64,000 nucleotides of DNA, from NCBI RefSeq assembly GCF_040412425.1, contig NC_089768.1, forward strand, positions 823,001 through 887,000, written 5' to 3'. Below the pieces are notes generated by a model. The model had not been told where the DNA came from and made no database searches. It was given only the letters and a program-made list of their open reading frames with translations. This document shows, piece by piece, positions 21,570-33,111 of this stretch; positions within the stretch are counted from its first letter, which is position 1, and every line of letters starts with the position of its first letter. This stretch comes from Macrobrachium rosenbergii (lineage: Eukaryota > Arthropoda > Malacostraca > Decapoda > Palaemonidae). Made by a program: the position numbers and the translations under genes.

Positions 21570-21800
21570 TACTTTCAGTGAGCCAAATATGAAATAATTC
21601 TGACGCTGCATTGATTGACGAATTTCCTTTCCATGGTGACCAATATGACGAAATCGTCACATGATTGTATAATTGTGACAACTGTGAGAAAAATTATTTT
21701 TACCATATGTTTTGTCCATAGCAGTCTGAAAACCAAAGCAATAATTCTTTGAGCCAAGAGAACTATGCGTGGGAATAAAGGGGTAATAGTTGCTGTATTA

Positions 21801-21817
21801 CTGTATTATTAGTATTA

Positions 21818-21858
<41 letters not shown>
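21801..21858. repeat. (TTA)n microsatellite
   Basis: Mostly perfect TTA units next to the 3' end of the Dong-like element. The matching TTA tract on its other side is at 25503-25536. Confidence 0.9.
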
Positions 21859-21899
21859 TTATCTCAGTTATTCTATTCGACTGGGTGTTATTTATAGTG

Positions 21900-22540
21900 T
21901 GGGGTTCCAGGTTGCATCTTGCCTCCCCAGGAGTCCATCACTTTTCTCACCATGTGTTCTGTTTCTAATAGCACGCTCTTCTGCATGAGTTTTTCCAGGT
22001 TCCTTTTCAGGATCTTGGGATCATGCCTAGTGTTCCTATGATTATGGGTACAATTTCCACTGGCATATCCCATATCCTTCTTATTTCTATTTTCAGGTCC
22101 TGATACTTATAAATTTTTTCGTTTTCTCTACTCTGGTGCCCCATGGTATTGCAACACCAGTGAGATACTTTCTTCTTGATTTTGTCAATGAGCATCAAGT
22201 CTGGTCTGTTGGCATGTATCGCCCTATCTGCCCTGATACCATTGTCCCAGAGGATCTTTGCCTGAGCGTTTTCTATCACTCCCTCAGGTTGGTGTTCGTA
22301 CCACTTATTGCTGCAAGCTGGCTGGTTTTTCTTGCACAGGCTCCAGTGGAGGGCTTTTGCTACTGAATCAGGCCTCCTTTTGTACTGGTTCTGTGCAAGC
22401 GCCAGACATTCGCTTGCTATGTGGTTTATGGTCTCTTCTTTCATATTGCACTTCCTGCATATGGGTGAGATGTTATTTCCATCTATTGTTCTTTGGACAC
22501 ATCTGGTTCTTAGGGCCTGATCTTGTGCTGCTGTTAGCAT
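21900..22540 (-). pseudogene. Dong-like C-terminal region: CCHC and RLE nuclease
   Basis: The translation contains CRKCNMKEETINHIASEC, the CX2CX7HX4C knuckle placed before the nuclease in RLE elements. It is followed by KWYEHQPEGVIEN, RADRAIHANRPDLMLIDK (the P-D of the PD-(D/E)xK nuclease) and, after a disruption, KYQDLKIEIRRIWDMPVEIVPIIIGTLGMI. The stretch right after RPD is frameshifted, removing the downstream catalytic D and K. The nuclease would cut the TAA target. Confidence 0.8.
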
Positions 22541-22819
22541 TCCTTCTGTCTCCTTCTTGAGTTCTCCCCTCTGTAGCCATTACCATGTTTCATCGCTGGC
22601 CAGTTCTTTTGTCTTGTCTCGTACTATCTGTGCATTGGTTTGTTGTGCCATTCTTCGGTTCTGTCGTTCTGTTTTTCATTCTCCTGTCTCTGTATATTTC
22701 TGGGTCTTCATCTACTTTTATCAGTCTTTCTTCCCATGCACTCCTTAGCCACTCATCTTCACTGGTTTTCAGATATTGCCCCAGTGCTCTGCTCTCAATG
22801 TTGACACAGTCCTCTATGC

Positions 22820-23930
22820 TTAGTAGCCCTCTCCCCCTTCCTTTCTTGTTATGTATAGTCTGTCTGTATATGCTCTTAGGTGTAGTGCTTTATGTATTGT
22901 CATGTGTTTTCTAGTTTTCTGGTCTATGCTGTGGAGTTCAGCCTTCGTCCACTCTACTACTCCTGTGCTGTATCTGATTACTGGTACTGCCCATGTGTTT
23001 ATGGCTTTCGTCATGTTTCCGGCATTGAGTTTTGACTTGAGTACAGTATTGCCTTGAGTCTCTGCATATATTTTTTCTTGATTGTATCCTTCATCTCTTG
23101 GTGTTTTATATCCTCCCCTATTATTCCCAGGTACTGTATTTGTATCCTGTCTCATCTATGTGTTTGATGCTATTCCTATCTAGTAGCTTTATCCCTTCTG
23201 TCCTTGTTACTTTGCCTTTTTGTATGTTGACCAAGGCGCATTTTTCAATTCCAAACTCCATCCTGATGTCCCCAGATATAATCCTTACAGTCTGGATTAG
23301 GGTGTCTATTTCCTTGATGCTCTTACCATACAGCTTAATGTCATCCTTGAACATCAGATGGTTAATTCTGTTGCCCCCTTTCTTGAGTTGGTACCCAGCA
23401 TCCATCTTCTGCCGTACTTTTGTCATGGGAATCATGGCTATTACGAAGAGCAATGGGGACGCTGAGTCGCCTTGCAAGATCCCTCTCCTGATGTTAACCT
23501 CTGCTAGTCTTATCCCAGAGCTTGTAAGTACTGTAATCCAGTTGTGCATTTTATTTTTAAGATAGTTGATGGTGTTTTCCTCACTCCCATATATTTTCAG
23601 GCATTCTATTAGCCACGTGTGCGACATCATGTCGAAGGCTTTTTTGTAGTCAATCCATGCCATGCTTAGGTTGGTTCTCCTTCTCTTACTATTCTTCATT
23701 ACCATTTTGTCTATTAGGAGCTGGTCTTTTGTGCCCATACACTTCCTTCTGCAGCCTTTCTGTTGGTCAGGGGTGGTGTTTGTATCCTCTAGGTAGTTGT
23801 ATAGCCTTTCACTGATGATACCTGTTAGTAACTTCCTCATTATTGGTAGGCAGGTGATAGGCCTGTAGTTACTTGCTATATTTCCCTTGTTCTTGTCTTT
23901 CTGTACTAAGGATGTTCTCCCTGTGGTCAT
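22820..23930 (-). pseudogene. Dong-like reverse transcriptase
   Basis: RT blocks in order: NYRPITCLPIMRKLLTGIISERL, then QKGCRRKCMGTKDQLLIDK, AWIDYKKAFDMMSH, RRGILQGDSASPLLFVIAMIPM, and LMFKDDIKLYG. The catalytic box is FKDD instead of the usual Y/F-A/M-DD, but both aspartates are kept. After a break, INTWAVPVIRYSTGVVEWTKAEL and LHLRAYTDRLYITRKEGGEGY continue towards the CCHC. Family identity is strong; the copy is not functional. Confidence 0.85.
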
Positions 23931-23977
23931 CCATTTGAGTGCATGGTGGTTTGTGATACAATGCTGGAGTTGTTCTG

Positions 23978-25307
23978 CTATTCATGGGTGTAGGGCCTTG
24001 AAGTTTTTGAGCCAGTATCCGTGGACTTCATCGGAACCTGGGCTTTCCAGTTAGGCTTTTCTTTAGTTGGTGTCCGACTGTGTCTGTCGTGATCTTTGTG
24101 AATCTTTGTTTTATTCTCCCCACTTCTGCTTTGATTTCCTGGCACCATGTTGCATGTTTGTTGTGTGATACTGGATTGTTCCATGTGTTTCCCCAGAGTC
24201 TCATAACTTGGTTTGGCTTCAGGAATTTCCTGGTGGTTGTCTTCCCCTCTTAGTTGACTGTATAGCCTTTTCTGGTTGTTCCAGAGAGTTTGTTCTGTTG
24301 GTATCCTTTATTCCTGTTCATGTACTGCTGGATCTTATGTGCTTTGGCTTTAAGCCTCTGTTTTATATCTGCTGTAGTGTTGTTTAGTCCCTTCTCCTGT
24401 ACTTTGTATTTCTCATTCAGTTCCTCACTTGTTTTCTAGCTTCTTAGCCTCTTTTCTGCCATCTCTTTCAGTTTACTCAAGTCAGATCTCATCGCCATGA
24501 TTTGTTTTTCCAGGTGCCTTTTCCAAGGCGGTTGCTGTTTTGGTTTCTGTTGGGTTGGTTGTGATGGTGGTGTTGGTGTTTGTATCCCCATGAGTTTTAC
24601 TAGTGGTCTTGCTCCTGCATATGGGTTATTTGTTTCTGTGATACTGGTGGTGTGGATTAGTATCATTATTTCATTAACTTCACTTATTTTTCCCTTAGTT
24701 TCTTTGTGTTGTAGACTTTCAAGGAAGGGATCTTTGTTCTTTCTGCATCTGGCTTTGTCTGATCTTTTCCACCCATTCCAACCTCTCTGTTACATCTTCG
24801 GTGTTTCCTCGTGTGTCCTTGTTTGGTAGCTCATCATTAATGACGTTTTCTGTGCCATCGTCTCTTAGTTTGTCTTCTTGTCCTTTGTTGCCGGGTATTA
24901 TATCTTTCCAGTTCCTCTCTTTCTGTTATGGAGAGCCAGTTCTTTTTCTTTATGTTCCTTACCTGGTCTGCCAGCCTCTGTTCTGTTTGAGGGGTGTTAT
25001 TTCTCTCATTCCAGATGTTGATCAGTCTTCTTCTGTACCCTCTTTCTGTTGGGTTGCTTCTGTTGTAGCATCTCCATATTTCCTTATGTTCTTCTCTTGT
25101 CTGTTTCTTCTTCTGGGTTGCCTCTGTAGCTCCAGTCTCTGGTTGTTGGTTACTGTCATGGTGGTCAGTTGCTGGATGACGACCTCCAAGTACCTGACCA
25201 TCCTCCCTGTCGATTGGGTTGTATACCTGGCTGCCGGACGAAGCTCCTGTGTTGCCAGAGGTTCCATTTACATTGTTGTGATTTAATCTTTCATTTCTTT
25301 CCATCAT
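23978..25307 (-). pseudogene. Dong-like N-terminal region
   Basis: It starts MMERNERLNHNNVNGTS at 25307, with a Gln/Thr/Arg-rich N-terminus, then ERGYRRRLINIWNERN and RNIKKKNWLSITEREELE. Later frames contain a Pro/Gln-rich linker (24436-24666) and NMVPGN near 24150. This is the region before RT in RLE-type elements. I see no clear zinc finger here. Frames are interrupted near 24840, 24430 and 24180. Confidence 0.65.
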
Positions 25308-25433
25308 TGCTGAGTTTTACTATTTGACCCACAGTTGGACCCTACCCCATCAAGAATAGGTACTCATTTACAGCTGAGTAGACTGAGGAAATTATGGTAA
25401 AGATCCTTTCCCAAGGAATCAGTGCCGAGGAGA

Positions 25434-25478
25434 GCGGTCACCCATCCAACGACTGACCAGCCCCAGTGTTGCTTAACC
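25434..25478 (-). promoter_or_regulatory. 5S rRNA-derived internal promoter-like segment
   Basis: On the minus strand this reads GGTTAAGCAAC, then GGTCAG, then TTGGATGGGTGACCGC. These correspond to box A, the intermediate element and box C of the 5S gene, with the box A to box C distance (28 nt) equal to that in 5S genes. It sits in the 5' leader, about 130-170 nt before the first ATG of the Dong-like element. It could drive Pol III transcription (inference), or be a SINE3-type head joined to the element. Confidence 0.75.
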
Positions 25479-25502
25479 ACTCCATCGATGAGCTAAACCA
25501 CT

Positions 25503-25536
25503 CATTATTATTATTGTTAGTATTATTATTATATTC
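25503..25536. repeat. (ATT)n tract
   Basis: ATTATTATTATTGTTAGTATT-type sequence between the 5' end of the Dong-like element and the 3' end of the next non-LTR element. It is probably the 3' tail of the latter. Confidence 0.85.
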
Positions 25537-25778
25537 AGAAGATGAACCCAATTCATATGGAACAAGCCTACAGGGGTTATCGACTTGAAATTCAAGCTTC
25601 CAAAGAATGTGTGTTCATTAGGAAGAGTAAGAGGAGGCAAAGGGAAATACAGAAAGAAGAGATCTCACTTACTGAAAAAGAAAAAATAATTTAATAAATT
25701 AATAAACAGATAAAAATGTATGAAAATGCAAGGAGAATAGTGTTAGGGTAGTAGTGCATGACATCTTCGCTTGAACTT

Positions 25779-27378
25779 CTAAAGTTCCAATTGTACGACA
25801 TCCTCAAGGAGACTGTTCCACAGCCTAACAGTGTGAGGAATAAAGGACCTCTGGAACTGAGAAGTTCTGCAGCGAGGCACATTTACTGCATATTGGTGCT
25901 GCTGTTCAGCAAATCTGGTTGCTCTTAGCAGGAAAAGAGGATCAGGGATCAGTTGTAAGCATGAAAGATCTCTGTTAAAATACAACTTCGAAAAATTGAC
26001 AAACAAGAGACCATCCATCAGTGGTCCAAGTCATAACTGCTGATATCATGAAACAGAAACCTACCACCATGAACCACTCTATCTGAAAGAGATAAATCTC
26101 TGGCAAAAGCAGACATCCATACCAGAGAACAATATTCCAGTAAAGGAAGGACAAATGACCTAAAACAACTTGCATTGATTTTATCACTTGTACAAATATG
26201 AGGCTTTTCGTACAGTACCTAACTTTTGTGCAGCATTTGCTGACATTTTCATTTGATGTTTTTCAAAAGTAAGTTGTGAGTCAAAAGTTACACCTAGAAT
26301 AGTTAAAGATTCAGACTCATTCAGCAGAGTCCCATCAACTTGGAGGGGAGAATGGGGTGGAAAAACTGTACGAGATCTGTTAATCGACAGTGTTTTCGCT
26401 TTATTGGAGTTCAACCTCATACCCCACTGACACCACCATTCACAGTTCCCCTCCATGTCCCGATTGAGACTAAGGGTAGTTTCATTTCTTACAAGTGGAG
26501 ACTTTACTACACCCACAAGTGTTGCATTATTGGCATACTGAATGATCTTGTTTTCCAGGCCAACAATCATATCGTTTGTGTACACTAAAAATAACTGTGG
26601 GCCACGTGGAACTCCAGAAACAATAGGTCTTGGTTCGCTAAATATCCCATCAACAGCAGCTCATTGCTGCCTACCTATAAGGAAATCTTGAAGTAAACCT
26701 AAATCGAAAGCAGCACTAAAATCTATTTGAATTGCTCTACACCAAAACCCTTATCAAAGTTCTCTTGCAACTGGCATGTTGAATCTAAAAGAGCATTGCA
26801 GGTACCTATCTGCTTCTGATATGCATATTGCCTATCAGCAAACAGTCTTTTAGAGTCTACATACTTATACAGTGGCTTAAAAATAAGTTTTTTCCGCAAC
26901 TCTAGAGAGCACAGGGAGAATAGAAATTGGCCTGTAGTTACTGCAGTCTGCAGATATGCCATTCTTTGGAACAGGAACTGTATTGTTAAACTTGCACTCA
27001 TTAACAAAGGTACTATGTTTACATAAAAATCTATAGAATCTGCTAATCTTGGGAGACAACACACTAGAAACCTTTTAAAAAAACAGAGGGAAAAACCAAC
27101 AGGATCTTCACCCCAACTATCAAGATTATCAAGAATTTTCTTAACATCCCTTGAGCGAAATACAAATTTTGTAAGAATAGGCCCAGGATGACAAGTATCA
27201 GGGAGAGAAACATCCATAGCTGATTGCTTAGCTTTAAAAACTCAGTGAAGCAGTTCAGCTTTTTCCTTAGGGCCAGTAACCAATCTGCCATTGGTTTTTG
27301 GAATGGAAGATGAGCCTGACTCAGAGATAGATGGTGCCAATTTGGTCCACCACAGATGAGACTAAGTAATTCCTTCAT
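25779..27378 (-). pseudogene. Reverse transcriptase of the CR1/L2-type element
   Basis: Blocks in translation order: KFNNTVPVPKNGISADCSNY then RPISILPVLSRVAEK (26877-27062), DKGFGVEQFK from the finger region, then YTNDMIVGLENKIIQYANNA (26585 downward). The catalytic box is YANN, i.e. both aspartates of YADD replaced by Asn. The thumb region has LTILGVTFDSQLTFEKHQMK, and the C-terminus has RRSFIPHTVRLWNSLLED-like sequence (25779-26018), typical of many APE-type elements. Confidence 0.82.
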
Positions 27379-27559
27379 TTTTCCTCTTTAAGATGTTATT
27401 GTAATTTCTGTCAGCTATATGATAAATTGTATTTGCAGCAAGGAGACTCAACAAAAATGGTGTAATTTTCATGTGAACATTTTCATCTGTTTGTCATGGT
27501 ATGCTCCTTCTACATGTATCATCAAACAATGGCTGGTCATTTGTCCTGAATTTAATGAC

Positions 27560-28450
27560 CTTTCTAGGGACATACCTTACTAAAATAGCCATTTCTAGAG
27601 ACATACCTTGCTAAAATAGCCATTAGCATTTGGATATGATATAGCATCTGAGATATTAAGTGCCTGACATACTTCAATAATGTGATCCCAATTGGCTCTA
27701 GATTTCAGAGAGACTGTTTTTCCAATGATGGAATTAGGAATATACTGATTGACATATATGTCCATCTCAGTGGCAGGGATCAAAATTGCCTGCATACTTG
27801 CCGACCTTGGACTTCACAATAGTTGGAACATCTGTGAATATGAGGTCTAATCTGTAACCAGAAATATGCATGGGTTCCTCAATTAGCTGGACAAAATCAG
27901 AGGATACACAGAACTCAAGAGCAGACCAGCCGTGTTGATCTGTGGAATTTTAATTTAGCCACTCACTGTCCTTTGCATTGCAGTCTCCACAAATAACAAT
28001 TGAAGCTTTTGAATTGTGTGACTGAGCCACACTAATCTTCCTCCAGAGATAGTCATATATACTATAGAATCATCAATAATTGGATTGTGATAAACAGCAA
28101 ATATGTATAGATTTTAGAACTTACTGGAAGTCTTAAAACAAAGAATTTCATGGCAACTATACTCTTAAGTTTTTCTCAATATATAGGTTGTTCGGACTTA
28201 GTGTATACAGCTATACCTTGTGCATGTGGGATGTTACAACACTAAATAAGTCAGGGCCAACAAATCCTGTGATTAAAAACTCAACCTTTGACTTCTTTGA
28301 CTTGTTACTACTTACAAGTGTCTCAGATAAAGCCATCAGATCCAAGTTACGGGCACAACTCTGGAGATCAAGAAGATTTGACCTTAAGCCCTGAATATTT
28401 GAGTAAAGTACTTTTTCCTTATAGTAATGAGTAGCAGGCCCAGGGTTCAG
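27560..28450 (-). pseudogene. Endonuclease of the CR1/L2-type element
   Basis: On the minus strand, fragments of an exonuclease-endonuclease-phosphatase fold remain: a segment like IVICGDCNAKDSEWLN (about 27950-28010), and SRANWDHIIEVCQALNISDAIS (27600-27720) just after it. Many stops. The call rests on the GDCNAKDSEW block and its place upstream of the RT. Confidence 0.65.
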
Positions 28451-28870
28451 CTCAATGTCTTCTTAAAGAATTACAATTAACAACATGAAATTAGTAGCAA
28501 AACTAGTAAATAGACTCATAACAATAGCAACCTAATAAAAATCAACAGAACAATAAACAATAGTAAATCCAATCAACAACAGCAGTATTTACGTCATGTA
28601 CAAAAATTACATTGAAAGCATAGATAAACCTAACCATATGTCATTGAAAAAATGCCGAAAGCAACCGGTCGATAAAGTTTAGCTGGCACGTCTTGTAAGG
28701 CATGTAAGATACCCGCCAGGTTTGCCACAGCAACGGGGGGAGGACAGTCAGGATGGATCTAGAAATTATGAAAAGCCCAGAAGGAAAAGATGAGGTAAAG
28801 AAGAAGGTGCTTTCCTGATAATCCACCAAGCAACTTTGCTTCCTCATCAGCCTGTCCTACACATTTATTG

Positions 28871-30229
28871 AAAGAACAGGAAAGTGAACAAAAAACCCTC
28901 AATGGGCTTTCCAGTTCAGGTTTTGTCAAAGATTAAGCCTTGAAACTTTTGTTTTTTGACTTGTGAGCAAGTGATGATCTCTAATCTTAAAGCTTGTCTC
29001 TTAATTTTTTTTTCCATTTTACCTTTTTTTTCATTAGAGCACTGGAAACTTGCTGATGAGGCCTATGTGCCTACATTTATTATAGAATTAACTGGGGATG
29101 GAAAGAAAAAGCCAGGGCATGCTTGCAAAATTTTTTTTTTTTTAAAGAATAGTGGCATGTTTGTAGTGGACAACCATGAATTTTGTAGAAGTGGTAAAGC
29201 TACTGGTCAGATAGTGAAAACAGTCATGGGACAGCCATGGTACAGTCGTACTCTTTGCCTTGTCATTCATCCTGCATTAACAAAGGAAGCAGTTGCACAG
29301 CATGGCCTGGGATTGTTCTCCTCATTTTTGGTCACATTCAAACTGACCAAGGAAGATAGGACAGATCTGTTTCTTTGGAAATTTCTCCCATGCCTGCCCA
29401 ACCATGCTTCCATCCTGCACATTCACACAGTTGTTATTTGTTAGCCAGTGTGCTAATGAAGAAGAGGGACATGACAACTAAGTATTCTGGCGACTTCTTT
29501 TCTCCCTCATATGTTGAGGATCCTCAAGTCTCAAATCCCCTCAACCTGTTTTGGTTACCAGAGAGTATTATACGAGTTCATCAGTGTGAACAAGACAATG
29601 ACTGACATCAGCAGCTTATTGTCGTCTTCAACACACCAAGCCACCCTAGTATCTGAACACAAAAGCTAGAAAGAACCTCATGCACACCCTAGGTGGCAGA
29701 AGATGCCAGTCACCCCAAGGAGATCTTGTCCCTCCACCTACAATGGAATGACTCTTAGCAAACAGCAATAGCTGCGCTTTCAGCCAGGGAGAGTCACTTG
29801 GTATGGAGTTAGAGGAAGCGAGGAATTTGTCTGCCAGTAAGGCTCATCTCCAGAAATAAGGGAGATCTTGGCAAGAAATGGGAATAAAGACATGGGAGGT
29901 GGTTATCAGAATTGGTTATCAGCTCTGTTTTCTGGAGATAAGCCTTACTCTTGCCACAGCCATTAGACTTGGGACATACAGCGGTGACTTAGAGGTTCCA
30001 AGATTTCAGTACAGTATTTAGGTAATGCTGTTTGATCCAGAAACAGGCTGTGCAGGGGTTGGATTGATTTCTCATTTTTTATGCTGTTTGTTTGTGGTGC
30101 TGAAAGCAGTGAGGTATGGAGACCAGTCGTTGATCTCTGCCCACTGAACGAGTGTTGTTGTGTGGTAAACACCCTTGTAGATAGTGACAGCAGTTAGTGC
30201 TGTGCTCCATTAGAAATTGGGAACTTTCT
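28871..30229. other. No supported gene; one unexplained exon-like ORF
   Basis: A pyrimidine tract ending TTTCATTAG (about 29020-29037) precedes an open stretch to about 29444 that reads HWKLADEAYVPTFIIELTG and later VVDNHEFCRSGKATGQIVK. A run of T codes for FFFF within it. I do not recognise the protein and it could be a TE relic. The rest has no visible features. Confidence 0.3.
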
Positions 30230-31000
30230 AGTATCTATGAAGGTATTCCAGTTTCAAGTGCTGTGTAAGTCAGGCTGTAAAGTTTAGGCTCACTAAAATC
30301 ACCATCAACAACAACTCTCAGAAGATGCTAATTACTTAAGAAACTGAATGAAATGAACATAGTTATATGGTTAACCAAGTCAGAGGCAGCACTGAGATCA
30401 GTTTGAACAAGGTCTGAACTCCTGTCCATTGTTAAGCTGTCTTGGAGGTAAGGAGTTAGACATGACATGGCATCAGAAGCATCTAATTGTTTCTTGTAGG
30501 GTTATTAGCTGTCATGACTCTAGTGTCTTATTTAAGTTATGTACAATATATGATGCCTTAAAGATGTATTCTTCATTAAGCTTATAGCACTGGCAGTTGG
30601 CCTATAATCATTAGGAGAGGTAAAGTATTTCATAATGTTTTCGTACCTGCTATTCAGAAAATTAAAATGATACAGTATACTGAGTATGGATGAAAGTACA
30701 TCAACTTTTTTTATACAATGGAGAAAACCTATTTGAATCTTTGCTAAGGTTATGTAGTATCATGTTTTGTGTCCATTGTACAAAAGTAAAGTTGGCAGGT
30801 AGTGGCTTAGGGTGACAGGTATCTAGAAGAAACACAGATCCATGACTATGCAAAGCTGTGGAGCAACCGAAGGTTTTGAACATAGGACAAAAGAAATGTC
30901 AAATTAATTTTGTAGTGCCAGGAATATTACTTCTTTACAAGAGTTGCTTTTCTCTCAGCCAGTCAAATTGATTGCTCCCACATCTGCTTGAACTTAATTT
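30230..31000 (-). mobile_element. Fragment related to the 25537-28870 non-LTR element
   Basis: Nucleotide phrases recur in the same order as in 26680-27240, for example GAGGCAGCACTGAGATCA versus AAGCAGCACTAAAATCTA, and GGGTGACAGGTATC versus GGATGACAAGTATC. This gives a decayed RT region of the same clade on the same strand. No open frame remains. Confidence 0.6.
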
Positions 31001-31266
31001 CTGTTGTAAGAGTGTGAGTTATAGTCATCTGTGATTTAATCTCAAGGCTTTGTTGATGACATAATTCATGTCCGAGACTACTCTGTGTCAAGCCTAATGA
31101 TATAAGATTGGGTTTGTATCCATGAAGCCATTTTTTTCAGGTTTTTATTGGTAAGTAACTTTAGCCAGAGGGAAATCCAGTACTCGATAGTGACCAGATA
31201 TCATGATTTGTAATACAGCAATTGTGCATTCTCTGAAACTTGTAACTGGCTATTATTCTTTTGAAG

Positions 31267-31426
31267 GTATGTGGAGCACCCAGATGTATCACCAGTACAG
31301 CTGCCAGAGCCTAGCCAACATTCAACTGACTTTTCCTATGTTCTGCCGTTCATTTCCTCAGATATCTGGGCTCAGATATCGGCACGAGTTGCTAATTTTG
31401 GAAACCAGCCCACACAACTAGCTATG
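31267..31426 (+). CDS. Candidate host coding exon (gene unknown)
   Basis: A 160-nt stretch bounded by TTTTGAAG and GTATGTCT that reads as one base plus 53 codons (YVEHPDVSPVQLPEP ... FGNQPTQLAM) without stops, ending in phase 0. The composition is ordinary protein, unlike the TE remnants around it. The exon at 51233 starts in phase 0 on the same strand, so the two could be consecutive exons. The acceptor side lacks a strong pyrimidine tract. I do not recognise the protein. Confidence 0.5.
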
Positions 31427-32810
31427 GTATGTCTACTTTTATGTCATGTATGTGAATGATACTTGGTGTATCTGTGTAAGAAATAACTCATATTTATGTC
31501 ATAATACCCTTCAGGGTTAAATAATCAAGTGCAGAATACCAGTGTGAGTCCATTTGTCTTGCCTACCATGCTTGGACTAACCTGGATTCTGGACATGCAA
31601 GATATAACTGTCAATGGTGATTTAATTCTGACTGGGAATTTATTTCCCATGTCTTGAAAGAGTAATTGTTCATTTTGCATTCATGTTAATCCTACATGAA
31701 GTGTAACTAAAGTATTCAGAGTTTGTTGTTGTACAAAGCCTTTTATCTTGTATTCAGGCTCAATACTAGAGTCTTCTTGTACAAAATATTTTCATGTTGC
31801 TTTGATATTGACCTACAGTAGTTGTGTGCAATCCTTCCGCGTTGTAAAGTCTTTAGGATGCAATATCACTCATAGCATAAAGTATTGTTTATAATTGCTT
31901 TAGTGGTTGCCCTCAGTTCTATAACTGCCCTGCCACATAGATGAAGTATAAGCTGGTGACCAATAATATAGTGTCTGTGACACTCCTCTTCCCCCCCAGT
32001 ATGAAATGTAGTGCAGATCAGAATCCAAGAGATAAGAAACTCCATCTCCAATGACATCCTTTAAAGGGGTCTTCTGAGAGAGAGAGAAAGAAAAGGTAAA
32101 ACAAATATAATGTGCTCTGGGAGTTATTTTGGAGCCAGTACCAGGTGAATTAATTCTTGTTGTTAATAGTGATTTGATTCTTGTTAAATTCTCTCGGTAG
32201 AAGTTCTTTCACCATACGACCACGACTAGTGTTTGCCCCAGTACCAAACCAGACTAACATAATAGCATAAATAAATTACTTCTCTACATAAACTGCTTCA
32301 TTGTGTAACAATATACATTCATTATTTATCATTATTAGTATCATTATTTTACCTAAATTCAAACTAGGAATGGGTCTAAATTTAGAGCCAGTTTTTGAAA
32401 TATGACATTATTATGAAAATAAACAGTACTATTACTACAAATGCAGCAATAACTGTTAAAACTATCAGTTCTTAATGCCATGGCAACCTTAGTATAATTA
32501 AAGACCATTGAGCCATGTGTTTTTTATATTTTAAAGCTGTAGTGGTTAGTAATATAAGTGCTTTTAACTGGAAAATTAGAAATTAAATCAAGTTACTTTA
32601 ATATTTGTTGGATACTTAACCCCCTAGGGACAGGAGAGATCTTTTGATCCCAATAATTGCATATCAAAATCTCCAGTTCGGATCATATGTTTATAGGTAT
32701 TTTGCACCATGATATTTGAACAAATTTTGCAGGAAAACATTCCCATCACTTGAATGGGCTAATGACTATATGACAATATTTATGACAACACTCACGCCTC
32801 GGCTCAGGAT
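31427..32810. other. AT-rich non-coding sequence
   Basis: Intron-like if the flanking exons are real. There is a short GA run near 32078-32093. No other feature recognised. Confidence 0.5.
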
Positions 32811-32812
32811 AC

Positions 32813-33076
32813 AGGCAGTCCTTGGTTATCGGCGGGGTTCTATTCTGAGGGTGTGATGCTAACCGAAAATCGGTGATTTTCGCACTTTTTTAGCGAATTT
32901 CGGGGCTTATTGGCGTCGAAAAGTGCCGATTTTCGGTCACTGGCGCCTCTGTCAGGTATGTATTGGCACCAATACCCAATTATCAGCCCCGAAAATTGCC
33001 GATTTTCGTCGCTAGACAAGCCCTGTACAACCGGATCGCTGTTAACAGAGCCCACTGATAACCGGGGATTGCCTCT
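32813..33076. mobile_element. Tigger/pogo-like MITE, copy 2
   Basis: TA then CAGGCAGTCCTTGGTTATCGG at the left, and GATAACCGGGGATTGCCTC then TA at the right. Both TA target duplicates are visible. The interior matches copy 1 (21304-21569) along its length. Confidence 0.82.
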
Positions 33077-33111
33077 ACAGGGAGATTAGTGTGACCTGAG
33101 ATTTCACAGGG

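Larger units (their letters stand above)
12796..21782 (+). mobile_element. piggyBac-type DNA transposon relic with nested insertions
   Basis: The left end is TTAA (12792-12795) followed by CCCTTTATGGCCCAACAT. The right end, read inward, is CCCTTTATTCCCACGCAT, next to GTAA (21783-21786), a one-base variant of TTAA. The piggyBac superfamily inserts at TTAA and its ends commonly begin CCC. Transposase remnants lie at about 13700-13920 and 20010-21015. The roughly 9 kb length is explained by material between them: a tandem array, DIRS-like element C, a (CT)n tract and a Tigger-like MITE. Confidence 0.78.
21862..25505 (-). mobile_element. R4/Dong-like non-LTR retrotransposon
   Basis: A minus-strand element with an N-terminal domain, RT, CCHC motif and PD-type restriction-like endonuclease remnant. 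It is bounded on both sides by TAA/TTA microsatellite. Elements of the R4 clade named Dong insert into TAA repeats, and the protein order fits the RLE group (R2, R4, NeSL). The 5' leader carries a 5S rRNA-like segment. The frames are broken in many places. Confidence 0.8.
25537..28870 (-). mobile_element. CR1/L2/Jockey-type non-LTR retrotransposon, degraded
   Basis: A minus-strand element with endonuclease, RT and a C-terminal tail in broken frames. The 3' UTR ends in the (AAT)n tract at 25503-25536, and the GC-richer stretch at about 28630-28870 is probably the 5' leader. A diverged relative lies at 30230-31000. The exact clade cannot be fixed by eye. Confidence 0.8.

Noticed and set aside
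22136..25286. Many + strand ORFs with Leu/Phe/Ser-rich, membrane-like translations
   Set aside because: Antisense of the Dong-like retrotransposon; apparent hydrophobic helices are complement artefacts.
28956..29444. 162-codon ORF after a splice-acceptor-like tract
   Set aside because: It contains a T-run coding for poly-Phe and a decayed appearance; not recognised as a host gene. Left as an unexplained ORF.
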